The notes below the pieces were generated by a model, which made no database searches, was not told the DNA's origin, and saw nothing but the letters and a program-made list of their open reading frames with translations. Made by a program: the position numbers and the translations under genes. From NCBI GenBank assembly GCA_002722885.1, contig PBNE01000002.1:310001-374000 (forward strand): a stretch of 64,000 nucleotides of DNA. Direction: 5' to 3'. The DNA is from Rhodospirillaceae bacterium. Its GTDB lineage: Bacteria > Pseudomonadota > Alphaproteobacteria > SP197. Positions 48,483 through 57,794 of the stretch are shown here, in pieces (position 1 is the stretch's first letter; the number at the start of each line of letters is the position of its first letter).

Positions 48483-50377
48483 TCAGGAACTCGAGCAAGG
48501 CCCTGGTTGCCGCCCTCCTTCTGGTCGCGGGACCGGCGCTGGCTGCCGACGAGGCACCTTACTGGCAGGACATGGTCAACGCCGGCGAGTTGCCACCGAT
48601 GGCCGATCGGCTTCCCATCGAACCCTTCCTCGTGGATGACGGCCGCGAGATCGGTGTCTACGGCAGCGACTGGAACATGCTGGTGAACCGCAGCAAGGAC
48701 ACCCGGCTTCTGGTCGTGTTCGGCTATGCCCGGTTGGTCGGCTACAACGAAGCCCTCGAGATCGAGCCGGATATTCTGGAAGACATCGAGGTCGAAGACG
48801 GCCGGATCTTCACTTTCCATCTTCGCGAGGGTCATCGCTGGTCCGACGGCGCACCGTTCACATCGGAAGACTTCCGCTATTGGTGGGAGGATGTTGCCAA
48901 CAACGAAGAGATGGCGCCTGCGGGTCCGCCCAACCTGTTGCTGGTCGATGGTGAGCCGCCGGTGGTCGAAGTGATCGACGAGACCACCGTGCGCTACACC
49001 TGGAGCGCACCGAACCCCGACTTCCTGCCGTCTCTAGCGAGCGCCTCGCCGATCTTCATCTATCAGCCCTCGCATTTCATGAAGCAGTTCCACATCGACT
49101 ACGGCGATCCCGAGCAGATCGCCCGGTGGGTGGAAGAGCAGGACCGGCCGAGCTGGGCATCGCTGCACAACGCCGAAGACGACATGTACAAGTTCGACAG
49201 CGCAGCGCTGCCGACCCTGCAGCCCTGGACCATCACCAACGAGGCCCCGGCCCAGCGTTTCATCGGCGAGCGCAACCCCTACTACTACAAGGTCGATGCC
49301 GAGGGTCAGCAGCTTCCCTACATCGACCGGATCATCATGAATGTGGTCGATTCCAAGCTGATCCCGCTCAAGGCCTGGGCCGGCGAGGCCGACCTGCAGG
49401 CGCGCGGCCTGTCGTTCAGCGATTACACCTTCCTGAAGGAAGGCGAACAGCACAGCGACTACAGCGTCTACCTCTGGCGCACCGCGCGCGGCAGCCAGCT
49501 TGCGCTTTATCCCAACCTCAATGTCAGCGATCCGGTCTGGCGTGAGGTGCTGCGTGACGTGCGCTTCCGCCAGGCCCTGTCTCTGGCGATCAACCGGTAC
49601 GAAATCAATCAGGTCATCTACTATGGCCTGGGGATCGAGGGGCAGAACACGGTGCTGCCGGCCTCGCCGCTCTATGAGCCCGAGTACCGCGACGCCTATG
49701 CCAGTTTCGACCTTGACGAGGCCAATCGGCTGCTTGACGAGATGGGGCTGGTTCGGGGCAGTGACGGCATCCGACTGCTGCCCGACGGGCGCCCCCTTGA
49801 GATCATCGTGGAGACCGCCGGCGAGGACGCCGAGGAAACCGACATTCTGGAGCTGATTCACGATTCCTGGTTCGACGCCGGCATCAAGCTTTTCTCCAAG
49901 CCGCTGCAACGCGAGGTGCTGCGCAACCGGGTCTTCGCCGGCGAGACCGTGGTGGCGATCTGGTTCGGTAGTGAAAACGGCCTGCCGACCGCCGACATGA
50001 GTCCCTATGAATACGCGCCTTCGACCCAGCAGCTTCTGCAATGGCCGCGCTGGGGCCAGTACTTCGAGACCGGTGGCATTTCCGGAGAGCCGATCGATAT
50101 GGACGATCCCGCCCGGCTGATGGAGCTCTACCTGGATTGGCGGACCTCCGGCAATCAGGAAGAGCGGCTGGCGATCTGGGAAGAGATGCTGACGCTCCAC
50201 GCGGAAGGCGTCTACACCATCGGAATCGTGGCCGGAACGCTGCAGCCGGTGGTGATCTCGAACCGCATGCACAACGTGCCTGAGGACGGCGTCTTCAACT
50301 GGGATCCCGGCGCACAGTTCGGCGTGTACCAGCCCGAAACCTTCTTCTTCACCGACGGTTACAACGGGCGGCCATGA
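48479..50377 (+). CDS. Family 5 extracellular solute-binding protein
   Basis: This 632-residue periplasmic protein has a Sec signal peptide (SSKALVAALLLVAGPALA, cleavage after Ala22). The mature part has family 5 features: GYARLVGYNEALEIEPDILEDIE, FHLREGHRWSDGAPFTSEDF with YWWEDV, VRFRQALSLAINRYEIN, and a large variable ligand pocket. There is no lipobox, so it is soluble. Family 5 proteins bind peptides, nickel, opines or small sugars, and the ligand here is unknown. It overlaps the ATPase by ATGA and the first permease likewise. Confidence 0.92.
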   Translation: MIRNSSKALVAALLLVAGPALAADEAPYWQDMVNAGELPPMADRLPIEPFLVDDGREIGVYGSDWNMLVNRSKDTRLLVVFGYARLVGYNEALEIEPDILEDIEVEDGRIFTFHLREGHRWSDGAPFTSEDFRYWWEDVANNEEMAPAGPPNLLLVDGEPPVVEVIDETTVRYTWSAPNPDFLPSLASASPIFIYQPSHFMKQFHIDYGDPEQIARWVEEQDRPSWASLHNAEDDMYKFDSAALPTLQPWTITNEAPAQRFIGERNPYYYKVDAEGQQLPYIDRIIMNVVDSKLIPLKAWAGEADLQARGLSFSDYTFLKEGEQHSDYSVYLWRTARGSQLALYPNLNVSDPVWREVLRDVRFRQALSLAINRYEINQVIYYGLGIEGQNTVLPASPLYEPEYRDAYASFDLDEANRLLDEMGLVRGSDGIRLLPDGRPLEIIVETAGEDAEETDILELIHDSWFDAGIKLFSKPLQREVLRNRVFAGETVVAIWFGSENGLPTADMSPYEYAPSTQQLLQWPRWGQYFETGGISGEPIDMDDPARLMELYLDWRTSGNQEERLAIWEEMLTLHAEGVYTIGIVAGTLQPVVISNRMHNVPEDGVFNWDPGAQFGVYQPETFFFTDGYNGRP

Positions 50378-51372
50378 TCGGATACATCGCGCATCGCTTC
50401 CTGATCATGATTCCGACGCTGATCGGCATCAGCCTGATCACGTTCATCATCATCCAGCTTCCGCCAGGCGACTTTCTGACGACCATGATCGCCGAGTGCG
50501 AGGCGCAGGGGGAATCGAGCTGCGCCGACCAGATCGAGATTTATCGTCAGGAATACGGCCTCGATAAGCCGGTCTGGCAGCAGTACATCATCTGGGTCAC
50601 GGACCTGCTCCAGGGCGACATGGGCGTGAGCTTCGAGTACGGCAAGCCTGTCAACGAGGTGATCGGTGAAAGCCTGTGGCTGACGATCATCGTGGCCGGT
50701 TCCACAATCATCTTCACATGGGTCATGGCCTTCCCGATTGGCGTGTATTCGGCGACCCACCAGTATTCCTGGGGCGACCACGGGCTCACCCTGATCGGCT
50801 TCCTGGGCCTTGCCACACCCAACTTCCTGCTCGCCCTGGTTCTGCTGTTCCTAGCCAATGTCTGGTTCGGTACCTCAGTGGGCGGCCTGATGGACCCGCG
50901 TTATCTCGACCAGCCCTGGAGCTGGGGCAAGTTCGTCTCCGTTCTGGAACACCTCTGGATTCCGGTGGTGGTGATTGGCACCTCGGGCACGGCGGGCCTG
51001 ATCCGCCGCCTGCGTGCCAACCTGCTCGATGAACTGCAGAAGCAGTATGTCGTGACCGCCCGCGCCAAGGGCCTGCACCCGGGCAAGGCCCTGGTGAAGT
51101 ATCCGCTGCGCATGGCGCTTAACCCGTTCATCGCCGACATCGGCAACCTGCTGCCCCAGGTGATTTCGGGTGCTGTGATCGTTTCGGTCGTGCTGTCGCT
51201 ACCGACCACGGGCCCGATCCTGCTGCGCGCGCTGCAGACCCAGGACATGTTCCTGGCCGGTTCGTTCCTGATGTGTCTCGCCGTGCTGACCGTGATCGGC
51301 GTCCTGATCTCCGATCTGCTGCTGGCCGTGCTTGACCCCCGCATCCGCTTGGCCGGGGGGTCCAGTCACTGA
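50374..51372 (+). CDS. ABC transporter permease, DppB-like
   Basis: This 332-residue inner-membrane protein has an N-terminal helix (HRFLIMIPTLIGISLITFIII), a periplasmic loop with the family pattern YGLDKPVWQQYIIWV and GDMGVSFEYGKPVNEVI, then five further helices. The cytoplasmic EAA loop is seen in QYVVTARAKGLHPGKALVKYPLRMALNP, which docks on the ATPase. It pairs with the next permease to form the channel. It is coupled to the binding protein by a 4-nt overlap. Confidence 0.94.
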   Translation: MIGYIAHRFLIMIPTLIGISLITFIIIQLPPGDFLTTMIAECEAQGESSCADQIEIYRQEYGLDKPVWQQYIIWVTDLLQGDMGVSFEYGKPVNEVIGESLWLTIIVAGSTIIFTWVMAFPIGVYSATHQYSWGDHGLTLIGFLGLATPNFLLALVLLFLANVWFGTSVGGLMDPRYLDQPWSWGKFVSVLEHLWIPVVVIGTSGTAGLIRRLRANLLDELQKQYVVTARAKGLHPGKALVKYPLRMALNPFIADIGNLLPQVISGAVIVSVVLSLPTTGPILLRALQTQDMFLAGSFLMCLAVLTVIGVLISDLLLAVLDPRIRLAGGSSH

Positions 51373-52544
51373 TGACAACGACTGACAACAACCAGCCCTA
51401 TCTGGAGCACCTGGTCGACGAGCAGCCGTGGGACCCGCAGTCCGTCGAGCAGCTCACGCCAGAGCAGGAGAAGTTCTATCTGGCAAACCAGTGGACCCTG
51501 ATGTGGTGGAAGTTCCGCCGCCACAAGCTCGCGGTCTGGTCCGGCATTCTGCTGCTGATCACCTTCGGCTCGATCCTGATTTCCGAGGTTGTCGCGCCCT
51601 ACGAGCTCCACAGCCGCAACACCGATTACATCTACGCCCCGCCGCAGATGGTGCGCCTGTTCCACGAGGGTGAGTTTGTCGGGCCCTATGTCTACGGCTT
51701 CGACTACCACCTCGATATGACAACGCTGCAGCGCGTCTACACCGCCAACACCGACCAGGTACAGCCGATCCGGTTCTTCTGCCTGGGCGACGAGTACAAG
51801 TTCTGGGGTCTGATCGACGGTAGCTTCCATTTCATCTGCCCGGCCGAGGACGGCACCATGTTCCTGCTGGGCACCGACCGGCTGGGCCGCGACGTGCTCT
51901 CACGCATCATCTATGGCGCGCGTATATCGCTCACCGTGGGCCTGTTCGGCATCGTGATCAGCTTCCTGCTCGGCGTCGTGCTGGGCGGGCTTTCCGGTTA
52001 CTACGGTGGCTGGATCGACAGCGCCGTGCAGCGGCTGATCGAGATCATCCGTAGCTTCCCGGAGCTGCCGCTGTGGATGGCGCTCAGCGCTAGCCTACCG
52101 GTGACCTGGTCACCGATCCTGGTCTACTTCGGCATCACGATCATCCTGGGCCTGTTCGACTGGACTGGGCTGGCACGCGCGGTGCGCTCGAAGCTGCTCG
52201 CCCTGCGCGAGGAGGACTTTGCGACCGCCGCCGTGCTGATGGGTGCGAAACCCAAGCGCGTGATCTTCCGTCACCTGCTGCCCAGCTTCACCAGCCATCT
52301 GATCGCCTCGGCAACACTGTCGATCCCCAGCATGATCCTGGGCGAGACCGCGCTGTCGTTCCTGGGCCTGGGCCTCAGGCCGCCGATCACAAGCTGGGGC
52401 GTGCTGCTGAACGAAGCCCAGAACATCAATGTGGTCGCGCTTTACCCCTGGCTGATGCTGCCGGTGATGCCGGTGATTATCGTGGTGCTGGCCTTCAACT
52501 TCCTGGGTGACGGCCTGAGAGACGCGGCGGACCCGTACAAGTAG
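51372..52544 (+). CDS. ABC transporter permease, DppC-like, with extended N-terminus
   Basis: This 390-residue inner-membrane protein has a helix at about 55-75, a long periplasmic loop (about 80-175), and the conserved core HxGTDxxGRD-like LLGTDRLGRDVLSRIIYGARISL. The EAA loop is DFATAAVLMGAKPKRVIFRHLLPS, followed by LGETALSFLGLGLRPP. Usual DppC is about 300 residues; the additional length comes from the acidic N-terminus and enlarged first loop. The ATG overlaps the previous stop by 1 nt (TGATG). It ends the 12.6 kb rightward gene run. Confidence 0.93.
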   Translation: MTTTDNNQPYLEHLVDEQPWDPQSVEQLTPEQEKFYLANQWTLMWWKFRRHKLAVWSGILLLITFGSILISEVVAPYELHSRNTDYIYAPPQMVRLFHEGEFVGPYVYGFDYHLDMTTLQRVYTANTDQVQPIRFFCLGDEYKFWGLIDGSFHFICPAEDGTMFLLGTDRLGRDVLSRIIYGARISLTVGLFGIVISFLLGVVLGGLSGYYGGWIDSAVQRLIEIIRSFPELPLWMALSASLPVTWSPILVYFGITIILGLFDWTGLARAVRSKLLALREEDFATAAVLMGAKPKRVIFRHLLPSFTSHLIASATLSIPSMILGETALSFLGLGLRPPITSWGVLLNEAQNINVVALYPWLMLPVMPVIIVVLAFNFLGDGLRDAADPYK

Positions 52545-52553
52545 CGTCAGGCG

Positions 52554-52889
52554 CTAGCGCAGCCGCCAGACAGCCACGACCGCGAAAATGATGATGGCCA
52601 CGGGCCAGTGCCAGAACTGCATGCCGCCCTGCAGGGTGCCCAGCGCCAGCATCATGGCGACCGGCAGGGCTCCCGCAGCGAACCAACCGCTGAACAGGCG
52701 CAGCCAGTCGTTGGTCAGCTCCAGCATCAGGCGCGTGCAGCCGCGTGGCAGCCATCCGGGGATCGGGATCATCGGGCGCGACCACAGCACCCATGTGCTC
52801 AGCGCCAGAACCACGACCGAACCAATAAATATTATCAGCGCATCGCCCTGGAGCGGGCCGAGCGCGAAACCTGGAGCTTCGCCTTCCAT
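52554..52889 (-). CDS. Small membrane protein of unknown function
   Basis: This 111-residue protein has two or three hydrophobic stretches: ALIIFIGSVVVLALSTWVLW near the N-terminus, WFAAGALPVAMMLALGTL in the middle and WPVAIIIFAVVAVWRL at the end. A conserved-looking amphipathic segment (TRLMLELTNDWLRLF) sits between them. I do not recognise a family. It is convergent with the importer operon, 9 nt away, and lies downstream of the broken cyclase gene. Confidence 0.55.
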   Translation of the reverse strand: MEGEAPGFALGPLQGDALIIFIGSVVVLALSTWVLWSRPMIPIPGWLPRGCTRLMLELTNDWLRLFSGWFAAGALPVAMMLALGTLQGGMQFWHWPVAIIIFAVVAVWRLR

Positions 52890-52938
52890 GGCCCCAGTCT
52901 ATCGGCGAACCCCGCCTCCCTGGCAATGCAAATGATTG

Positions 52939-54134
52939 TCAGCCGACGTTCTGACCGTTGTTCAGCACAAGGCCGAGGTCGAGATCGGATGCGGCACCTT
53001 CAGCCGTGGCCAACTCTTCACGCGAAAGTCCCGAAACATCCGTGCCTTGCCGCTGGGTCAGAAGAAGGGCGTCACCGGTCACCGACAGACGGGCGCTGGC
53101 CACCTTGCAGTGCTTTTCCAGCTTGGCGGCCAGATTTACGGCATCGGCGGCATAGGTCCCGGTCAACGCGGCCGCCCCGAAGGTGATCATCACGCCATCG
53201 CCCATGAACTTGTCGATCGAGCCGCCATGGGCCTGGGCCGTGGGGACGACGACCTTCTGATAGCGCGAAAGCATGTCGACGGTCTGGTTCGGGCCGATCC
53301 GGGCGGCGAGCGCGGTGAAGCCGCGCAGATCGACAAACAGGATCGCGGCCTCACACTCGACACCCTCACCCGGCTTCACGGCATCTTCGACATAGGCAAT
53401 CTTCTCGGCGATCTCAGGCGAGAAGAAGCGCGAGAGATCCTGGGCTTCCTGGCTTTCGGCGACCGAGCGCACAAGCTGCTTGCGCGCACGGGTCAGCGTG
53501 ATGATCAGCACGGTGATGACCAGCACGATCGAAAGGATCTTGTCCATCTCGCCGCCGATCAGGATGTCGGTCGAGCGCAGGTAGTGGACATAATCCTGCG
53601 TGACATTGCTCGGCATGTCAGGCGCGGCCAGCGCGTAGATCAGAAGCGCAAGCCAGCCGATGACGGCAAAGGCCCCGCCATGGCAACGTAACGGGGATCG
53701 AAGCGAAGGGTGTGCAGGGCAATCAGGACGAAGAGGTAAAGCATCGTGGGGTCCTTCAGAGAGAAGCCCGGCGGTTGCATGTACTGGATATGGAAACTCT
53801 AGATCGTGACCAGCAGCACGGCGATGTCGACGATGATCGAGATGACGATCATCCAGTCGGGCAGGCGCTTGAGGTAGGCCAGCGCCAGCCGGATCACGGT
53901 AAAGACGAAGTAGGCGCCCAGCGCCCAGGGCACCGGCTCGAACATGGCGTCGGCCGGGAAGGTCTTGCGCGAGGTCGAATAGAGAACCGCGAAGAACACG
54001 ATGCCGACCATCTGCACTCAGCCGATCAGCACCTCGCTTTCGGCCTGGCCGGCGGCGATCTAGGCGCGCACGCGGTCGGGCAGATCACCGGACACCGGCG
54101 GCCCGAACAGCATGATGCGAAGGCGGTTCAGCAT
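52939..54134 (-). pseudogene. Decayed membrane-bound class III nucleotide cyclase
   Basis: Reading leftward from an ATG at 54134 gives MLNRLRIMLFGPPVSGDLP, then TAG at 54060, a short piece to TGA at 54018 where relatives have Trp (LIG-W-VQ), and a membrane region (VGIVFFAVLYSTS, VPWALGAYFVFTVIRLALAY). TAG at 53799 follows, then a frameshift near 53670. After it the frame is open from 53616 to 52939 and encodes a class III catalytic domain with both metal Asp residues (FVDLRGFT, KFMGDGVMITFG) and DAVNLAAKLEKH. The catalytic part (up to 225 residues) could survive alone, but the sensor half is broken by three stops and one frameshift. Confidence 0.85.
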
Positions 54135-54221
54135 GTCATCGTTCCATCGTGCGCCGGGACCCAACATAGGGCCTTGCAGGCACACGGGCAGTCATAAGCA
54201 CTTGCGGAGCGTGTGATGACC

Positions 54222-55076
54222 TCATCGCCGACTCAACCACAGGCTGGTCTCGAAGGCGCCATCGGGCAGCGGCAGTCGAGACAGGACACCGCTGTTCAAG
54301 CGATCGGCATGGCGGGTCACGATGTAGCGGCTGGCGAACAGCGGCTGCCACGCACCCGAGGTCAGAAGAGGCGCCACGACAAGCTGTTCGTTGTAACCAC
54401 GCCAGTCCCAGGAGGAGGGATAGTCGTCGGGCAGAAACATGTCGTGGATATGCACCAGCACGCCCTGGGGCAACAGCGGCAGCAGGTGGTTGAGCAGCAG
54501 ATCGACATCGGTGCCGGGCATCGCGATGTGGCTGGAATCGATGAACAGGATATCGCCCGCACCCAGGGTGGTGATCAGGCCGGGATCGGCCTGATGTACG
54601 GTGCAGCGCTCGAAGGTGATGGGCAATGCGTCAATCGTGGCACGCGGCGCGGGATCGATGGCTGTGAGCTTCGTGATGAGCCCGCCGTCCGCGATCGCCC
54701 GGGCCATGAACCGTGTGCTGTGTCCCGAGCCGATCTCGACAATGCGCGCAGGTTCGGCAGCCCGGACCATGGCATAGGCCACCGCCGCATCGAGCCGCGG
54801 AAACCAGTCCTGATTCCAGCGCGGCCCCGGCGCGGGGTCATCGGCACCGATGGCCTCTAGATTGGCCGCGAAGTCCTCCAGCCGCGCCAGTGTGGCTGCA
54901 AAAACCGCCGCATGGTCGGCCAGGATACGTTCGAGCGACGCACTGGCCGGCCGCGCGCCCGGGCCGGGCAGGCCGTCAGCATAACGGTAGGGGATGTAGT
55001 AACCCCGCTTGCGCAGCCCGCTGATAGTCTGGAGACCCATGAAAGAGCGCCGCAGGGTCGTGCGCAGGGTGCTCAC
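54222..55076 (-). CDS. Class I SAM-dependent methyltransferase (Methyltransf_24-like)
   Basis: This 284-residue protein has the SAM motif RIVEIGSGHSTRFMARAI, followed by LTAIDPAPRA, and the catalytic-region pattern GDILFIDSSHIAMPGTDVDLLL and LPQGVLVHIHDMFLPDDY. This layout is common in bacterial methyltransferases that accompany glycan or cell-surface genes, but the substrate is unknown. The GTG start overlaps the stop of the MBL-fold gene (GTGA), so it is translationally coupled and second in its operon. Confidence 0.83.
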   Translation of the reverse strand: MSTLRTTLRRSFMGLQTISGLRKRGYYIPYRYADGLPGPGARPASASLERILADHAAVFAATLARLEDFAANLEAIGADDPAPGPRWNQDWFPRLDAAVAYAMVRAAEPARIVEIGSGHSTRFMARAIADGGLITKLTAIDPAPRATIDALPITFERCTVHQADPGLITTLGAGDILFIDSSHIAMPGTDVDLLLNHLLPLLPQGVLVHIHDMFLPDDYPSSWDWRGYNEQLVVAPLLTSGAWQPLFASRYIVTRHADRLNSGVLSRLPLPDGAFETSLWLSRR

Positions 55077-55903
55077 GGCCGCAGAACCATGCCTTCCCGC
55101 GCCACCACGGATCCGGGCCGTGCGATCTCGAGCTCGCCCGAGATGGCGTCCATCGTGTCGTCATTGTGGCCGGGATCATGGTGGAACACGACAAAGGTCC
55201 TCACGTCAGCCGCATCACAAAGCCGCACGCCCTCTTCCCAGGTCGAGTGGCCCCAGGCGATGAACTTCGGGAACTCCTCATCCGTGTAGGTCGCATCGTA
55301 GATCACGACATCCGCACCCTTGATCAGGCCCAACACGTTCTCATCCAGCTTGTCGATCTCATGTTCGGTGTCGGTGATGTAACAGATCGAACGGCCGCCG
55401 AACTCCACGCGATAGCCGCTGGCCCCATTCGGGTGGTTGAGCGGTGCCGTGCGGATCACAACGTCGGTGTGCGGTTCCAGTACGTCGCCGATGGCAAAGT
55501 CTCGCCAGGCAATCGCGGCGGCAAGAGTCTCGTCGTTGACGGGTGTGGCGGGGTCCTTGAGAAAACGCTCCAGCACGCTTTCGAGCGTGTGCGGTGCCTT
55601 GAGATGACCCGACCACGCGGTGAGCGTGGTGGCGGGATTGGTCAATGCCTGTAGATAGGGCCAGCCGCAGACATGGTCGAGATGCGTGTGAGTCATGAAG
55701 AGATCGGCATCGAGCGGCCCTGCACCCAGCGTATCCGAGAGGCCGCGCAGGCCGGTGCCCGCATCCATGATCAGAAGATGATCGCCGCAACGGATCTCCA
55801 GACAGGACGTGTTGCCACCATAGCGGACAGTGTCCGGTCCCGGACAGGGAACGCTGCCACGCACGCCCCAGAACCGGACGAAAAAGTCATCGGCGTTCGA
55901 CAC
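55073..55903 (-). CDS. MBL-fold metallo-hydrolase
   Basis: This 276-residue metallo-beta-lactamase-fold protein has the zinc-binding motif THTHLDHVCGW (H72, H74, D76, H77), preceded by FWGVRGSVPCPGPDTVRYGGNTSC and LLIMDAGTG. Later metal ligands are suggested by ICYITDTEHE and FVVFHHDPGHND. This N-terminal pattern marks the subgroup with PhnP-like and cyclic-phosphodiesterase relatives. The GTG start at 55903 is chosen because the frame upstream is low in family similarity and crosses the pyrE promoter region. First gene of a pair with the methyltransferase. Confidence 0.85.
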   Translation of the reverse strand: MSNADDFFVRFWGVRGSVPCPGPDTVRYGGNTSCLEIRCGDHLLIMDAGTGLRGLSDTLGAGPLDADLFMTHTHLDHVCGWPYLQALTNPATTLTAWSGHLKAPHTLESVLERFLKDPATPVNDETLAAAIAWRDFAIGDVLEPHTDVVIRTAPLNHPNGASGYRVEFGGRSICYITDTEHEIDKLDENVLGLIKGADVVIYDATYTDEEFPKFIAWGHSTWEEGVRLCDAADVRTFVVFHHDPGHNDDTMDAISGELEIARPGSVVAREGMVLRP

Positions 55904-55938
55904 GAATGGTGTCCTTGTCCCGAATTGCCACCAAAGAA

Positions 55939-55955
55939 GCGAGGATGATCCTCGC
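55939..55955. promoter_or_regulatory. Perfect palindrome between the MBL gene and pyrE
   Basis: GCGAGGAT-G-ATCCTCGC is a perfect 17-nt inverted repeat with 8-nt arms in the divergent intergenic region, 36 nt from the MBL start codon and 83 nt from pyrE. Its position suits an operator acting on one or both genes. No regulator gene is next to it. Confidence 0.4.
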
Positions 55956-56037
55956 ACCCCACCACACAAAGAGGGTATACCGACGCGCGGCGCGGAACCA
56001 ACCCGCGACGGACAAGTTTGAACGGAGATTGCCCAAG

Positions 56038-56592
56038 ATGAACCAGACCGACGCCAAAACCCGCCTTCTGCGCCTGATTCGCGACCACGCCCTGCTCGAG
56101 GGTGGCGATTTCGAATTCGCGTCCGGCGCCCGCGCCAGCGTTTATGTCGACCTGCGTCGGGTGACCATGCATCCCGAAGGTGCTGTCCTGATCGGCGCCA
56201 TACTGGTCGAGCGGCTCGCGGGCAAGGGCGTCGAGTCCATCGGTGGCATGGCGACGGCCGCCATCCCGGTGGTGACCTCGGTGGTGATGGCCAGCGCTGC
56301 GACCGACCATCCGCTGCGCGGATTCTATGTCCGCGATAAGGCCAAGACACACGGCACCCAGCGCCAGATCGAAGGCCAGATGCAGAAGGGTGACAAGGTC
56401 GTGCTGCTGGAAGACACCATGACCAGCGGCCGTTCAACCATGACCGCGGTCGATGCCGTGCGTGCCGAAGGCGGCGAGGTGGTGGGTGTCATCACCGTGG
56501 TCGACCGCCAGCAGGGCGGTGCCGAGCTCTATGCCGCCGAGAACATTCCCTTCCAGGCCCTGATCTCGCTCGACGACATCACCAGCGCCTGA
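56038..56592 (+). CDS. pyrE: Orotate phosphoribosyltransferase
   Basis: This 184-residue enzyme converts orotate and PRPP to orotidine 5'-monophosphate in pyrimidine synthesis. Visible are GDFEFASGARASVYVDLRRVTMHPEG, GFYVRDKAKTHGTQRQIEG and the PRPP-binding loop VVLLEDTMTSGRSTM. The start is the ATG at 56038, which has CGGAGA upstream. The MFS gene follows 2 nt after the stop, so they are co-transcribed. Length is slightly short of E. coli PyrE but normal for this subgroup. Confidence 0.94.
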   Translation: MNQTDAKTRLLRLIRDHALLEGGDFEFASGARASVYVDLRRVTMHPEGAVLIGAILVERLAGKGVESIGGMATAAIPVVTSVVMASAATDHPLRGFYVRDKAKTHGTQRQIEGQMQKGDKVVLLEDTMTSGRSTMTAVDAVRAEGGEVVGVITVVDRQQGGAELYAAENIPFQALISLDDITSA

Positions 56593-56594
56593 AC

Positions 56595-57794
56595 GTGACC
56601 GGCGCGCAACGCCGCCAGACCAGCGACTGGGGTGGCATCTGGCTCGGCCTGGCGGTCTCCAGTCTGGCCGCGTTCCAGATGCTGAAGCTGCCGCCGGCGC
56701 TGCCTCTGCTGATCGATGCTTATGGATACGATCGCGTGACCGCCGGCGGGCTGGTGTCGATCTACGCGCTGTCGGGCCTCGTTCTTTCGGTCGCCGCAGG
56801 TGGTGCCGTCGCACGGCGTCCGGCACTGGTGGTGAGTAGCGCGCTGGGCCTGTTCATCCTGGGCAATCTGATCACCCTGATCTGGCCGCACGTGGCGTGG
56901 CTCAATCTGGCGGCGCGTGCGCTGGAGGGCCTGTCCTATGCCGTCTTCGCCCTGGCAGGCCCGGCGATCGCCAACCGTTGCGCCGCCGAGAAGGATCTCT
57001 CGATGGTCGCGGGCATCATGGCGATCTGGGTTCCCGTGGGCCAGATCCTGGCCCTGGCCGTTGGCTTCCTGACCTTCGAAGCACATTCTTGGCGGCCGGT
57101 CTGGTGGGTCTCTCTGGTTCTTACCGCCGCCATAGCGTTGTGGATTCGCGGACGCTGGGCCACCGTGCGCGACACCCTCGCAGGGCTCGCGACGCAGAAG
57201 GCCGACGATGGTCCCAGCGTGAAGGAGCGGCGCATCCTTTGGTTCTCGAGCCTGGTCTTTGCGATCTGGGGCGGACAGTACATCGCCTTCATGACCTGGC
57301 TGCCGGACTACATGGTGGAGACCTTCCATGTCGGCGCCGACGACGCGGCGGCGGCCAACGCGCTCTCGGTCATCGGCGTTCTGATCAGTGGGCTCGGCAC
57401 CGGATGGCTGTTGCGGCGCGGCGTGCCGTTGGGTGCCCTGTTTGCCGGTGCCACGCTGATCCAGGCTTCGGTCTGGTTCCTGGCGCCGCACCTGGGGTCC
57501 TGGGCCGGCCTCGCGGCGATCGCCGCCTACGGCTTTGTTGCGGGCGCACCGCCGACCTGTCTCTTTGCCGTGCCAGGCCGTCTGCTGGGTGGTGACGGCG
57601 CCGGTCCGGTCGCCTTTGCCCCGTTGATGACCGGCCGTAATCTCGGCATCTTTGGCGCACCGATCCTGGCCGGCTGGCTGATCGGGACCAGCGGCTGGCC
57701 GGCCCTGGCCACGACCTTTGCCGCGATCACAGTTCTTGCCACCGCGACCGGGCTTGTCATGGCTACAACGGTCGCCCACAACCGGAGACCCTAA
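56595..57794 (+). CDS. MFS transporter
   Basis: This 399-residue protein has about 12 membrane helices, starting at WLGLAVSSLAAFQMLKLP and ending with AITVLATATGLVMATTV. A loop after helix 2 (GGAVARRPALVVSSALG) replaces the classical G-x-x-x-D-R-x-G-R-R motif, and GLSYAVFALAGPAIANR resembles helix 4 of the cyanate/nitrate-type carriers. Substrate unknown. GTG start 2 nt after pyrE; TAATG junction with the phosphotransferase gene downstream. Confidence 0.85.
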   Translation: MTGAQRRQTSDWGGIWLGLAVSSLAAFQMLKLPPALPLLIDAYGYDRVTAGGLVSIYALSGLVLSVAAGGAVARRPALVVSSALGLFILGNLITLIWPHVAWLNLAARALEGLSYAVFALAGPAIANRCAAEKDLSMVAGIMAIWVPVGQILALAVGFLTFEAHSWRPVWWVSLVLTAAIALWIRGRWATVRDTLAGLATQKADDGPSVKERRILWFSSLVFAIWGGQYIAFMTWLPDYMVETFHVGADDAAAANALSVIGVLISGLGTGWLLRRGVPLGALFAGATLIQASVWFLAPHLGSWAGLAAIAAYGFVAGAPPTCLFAVPGRLLGGDGAGPVAFAPLMTGRNLGIFGAPILAGWLIGTSGWPALATTFAAITVLATATGLVMATTVAHNRRP

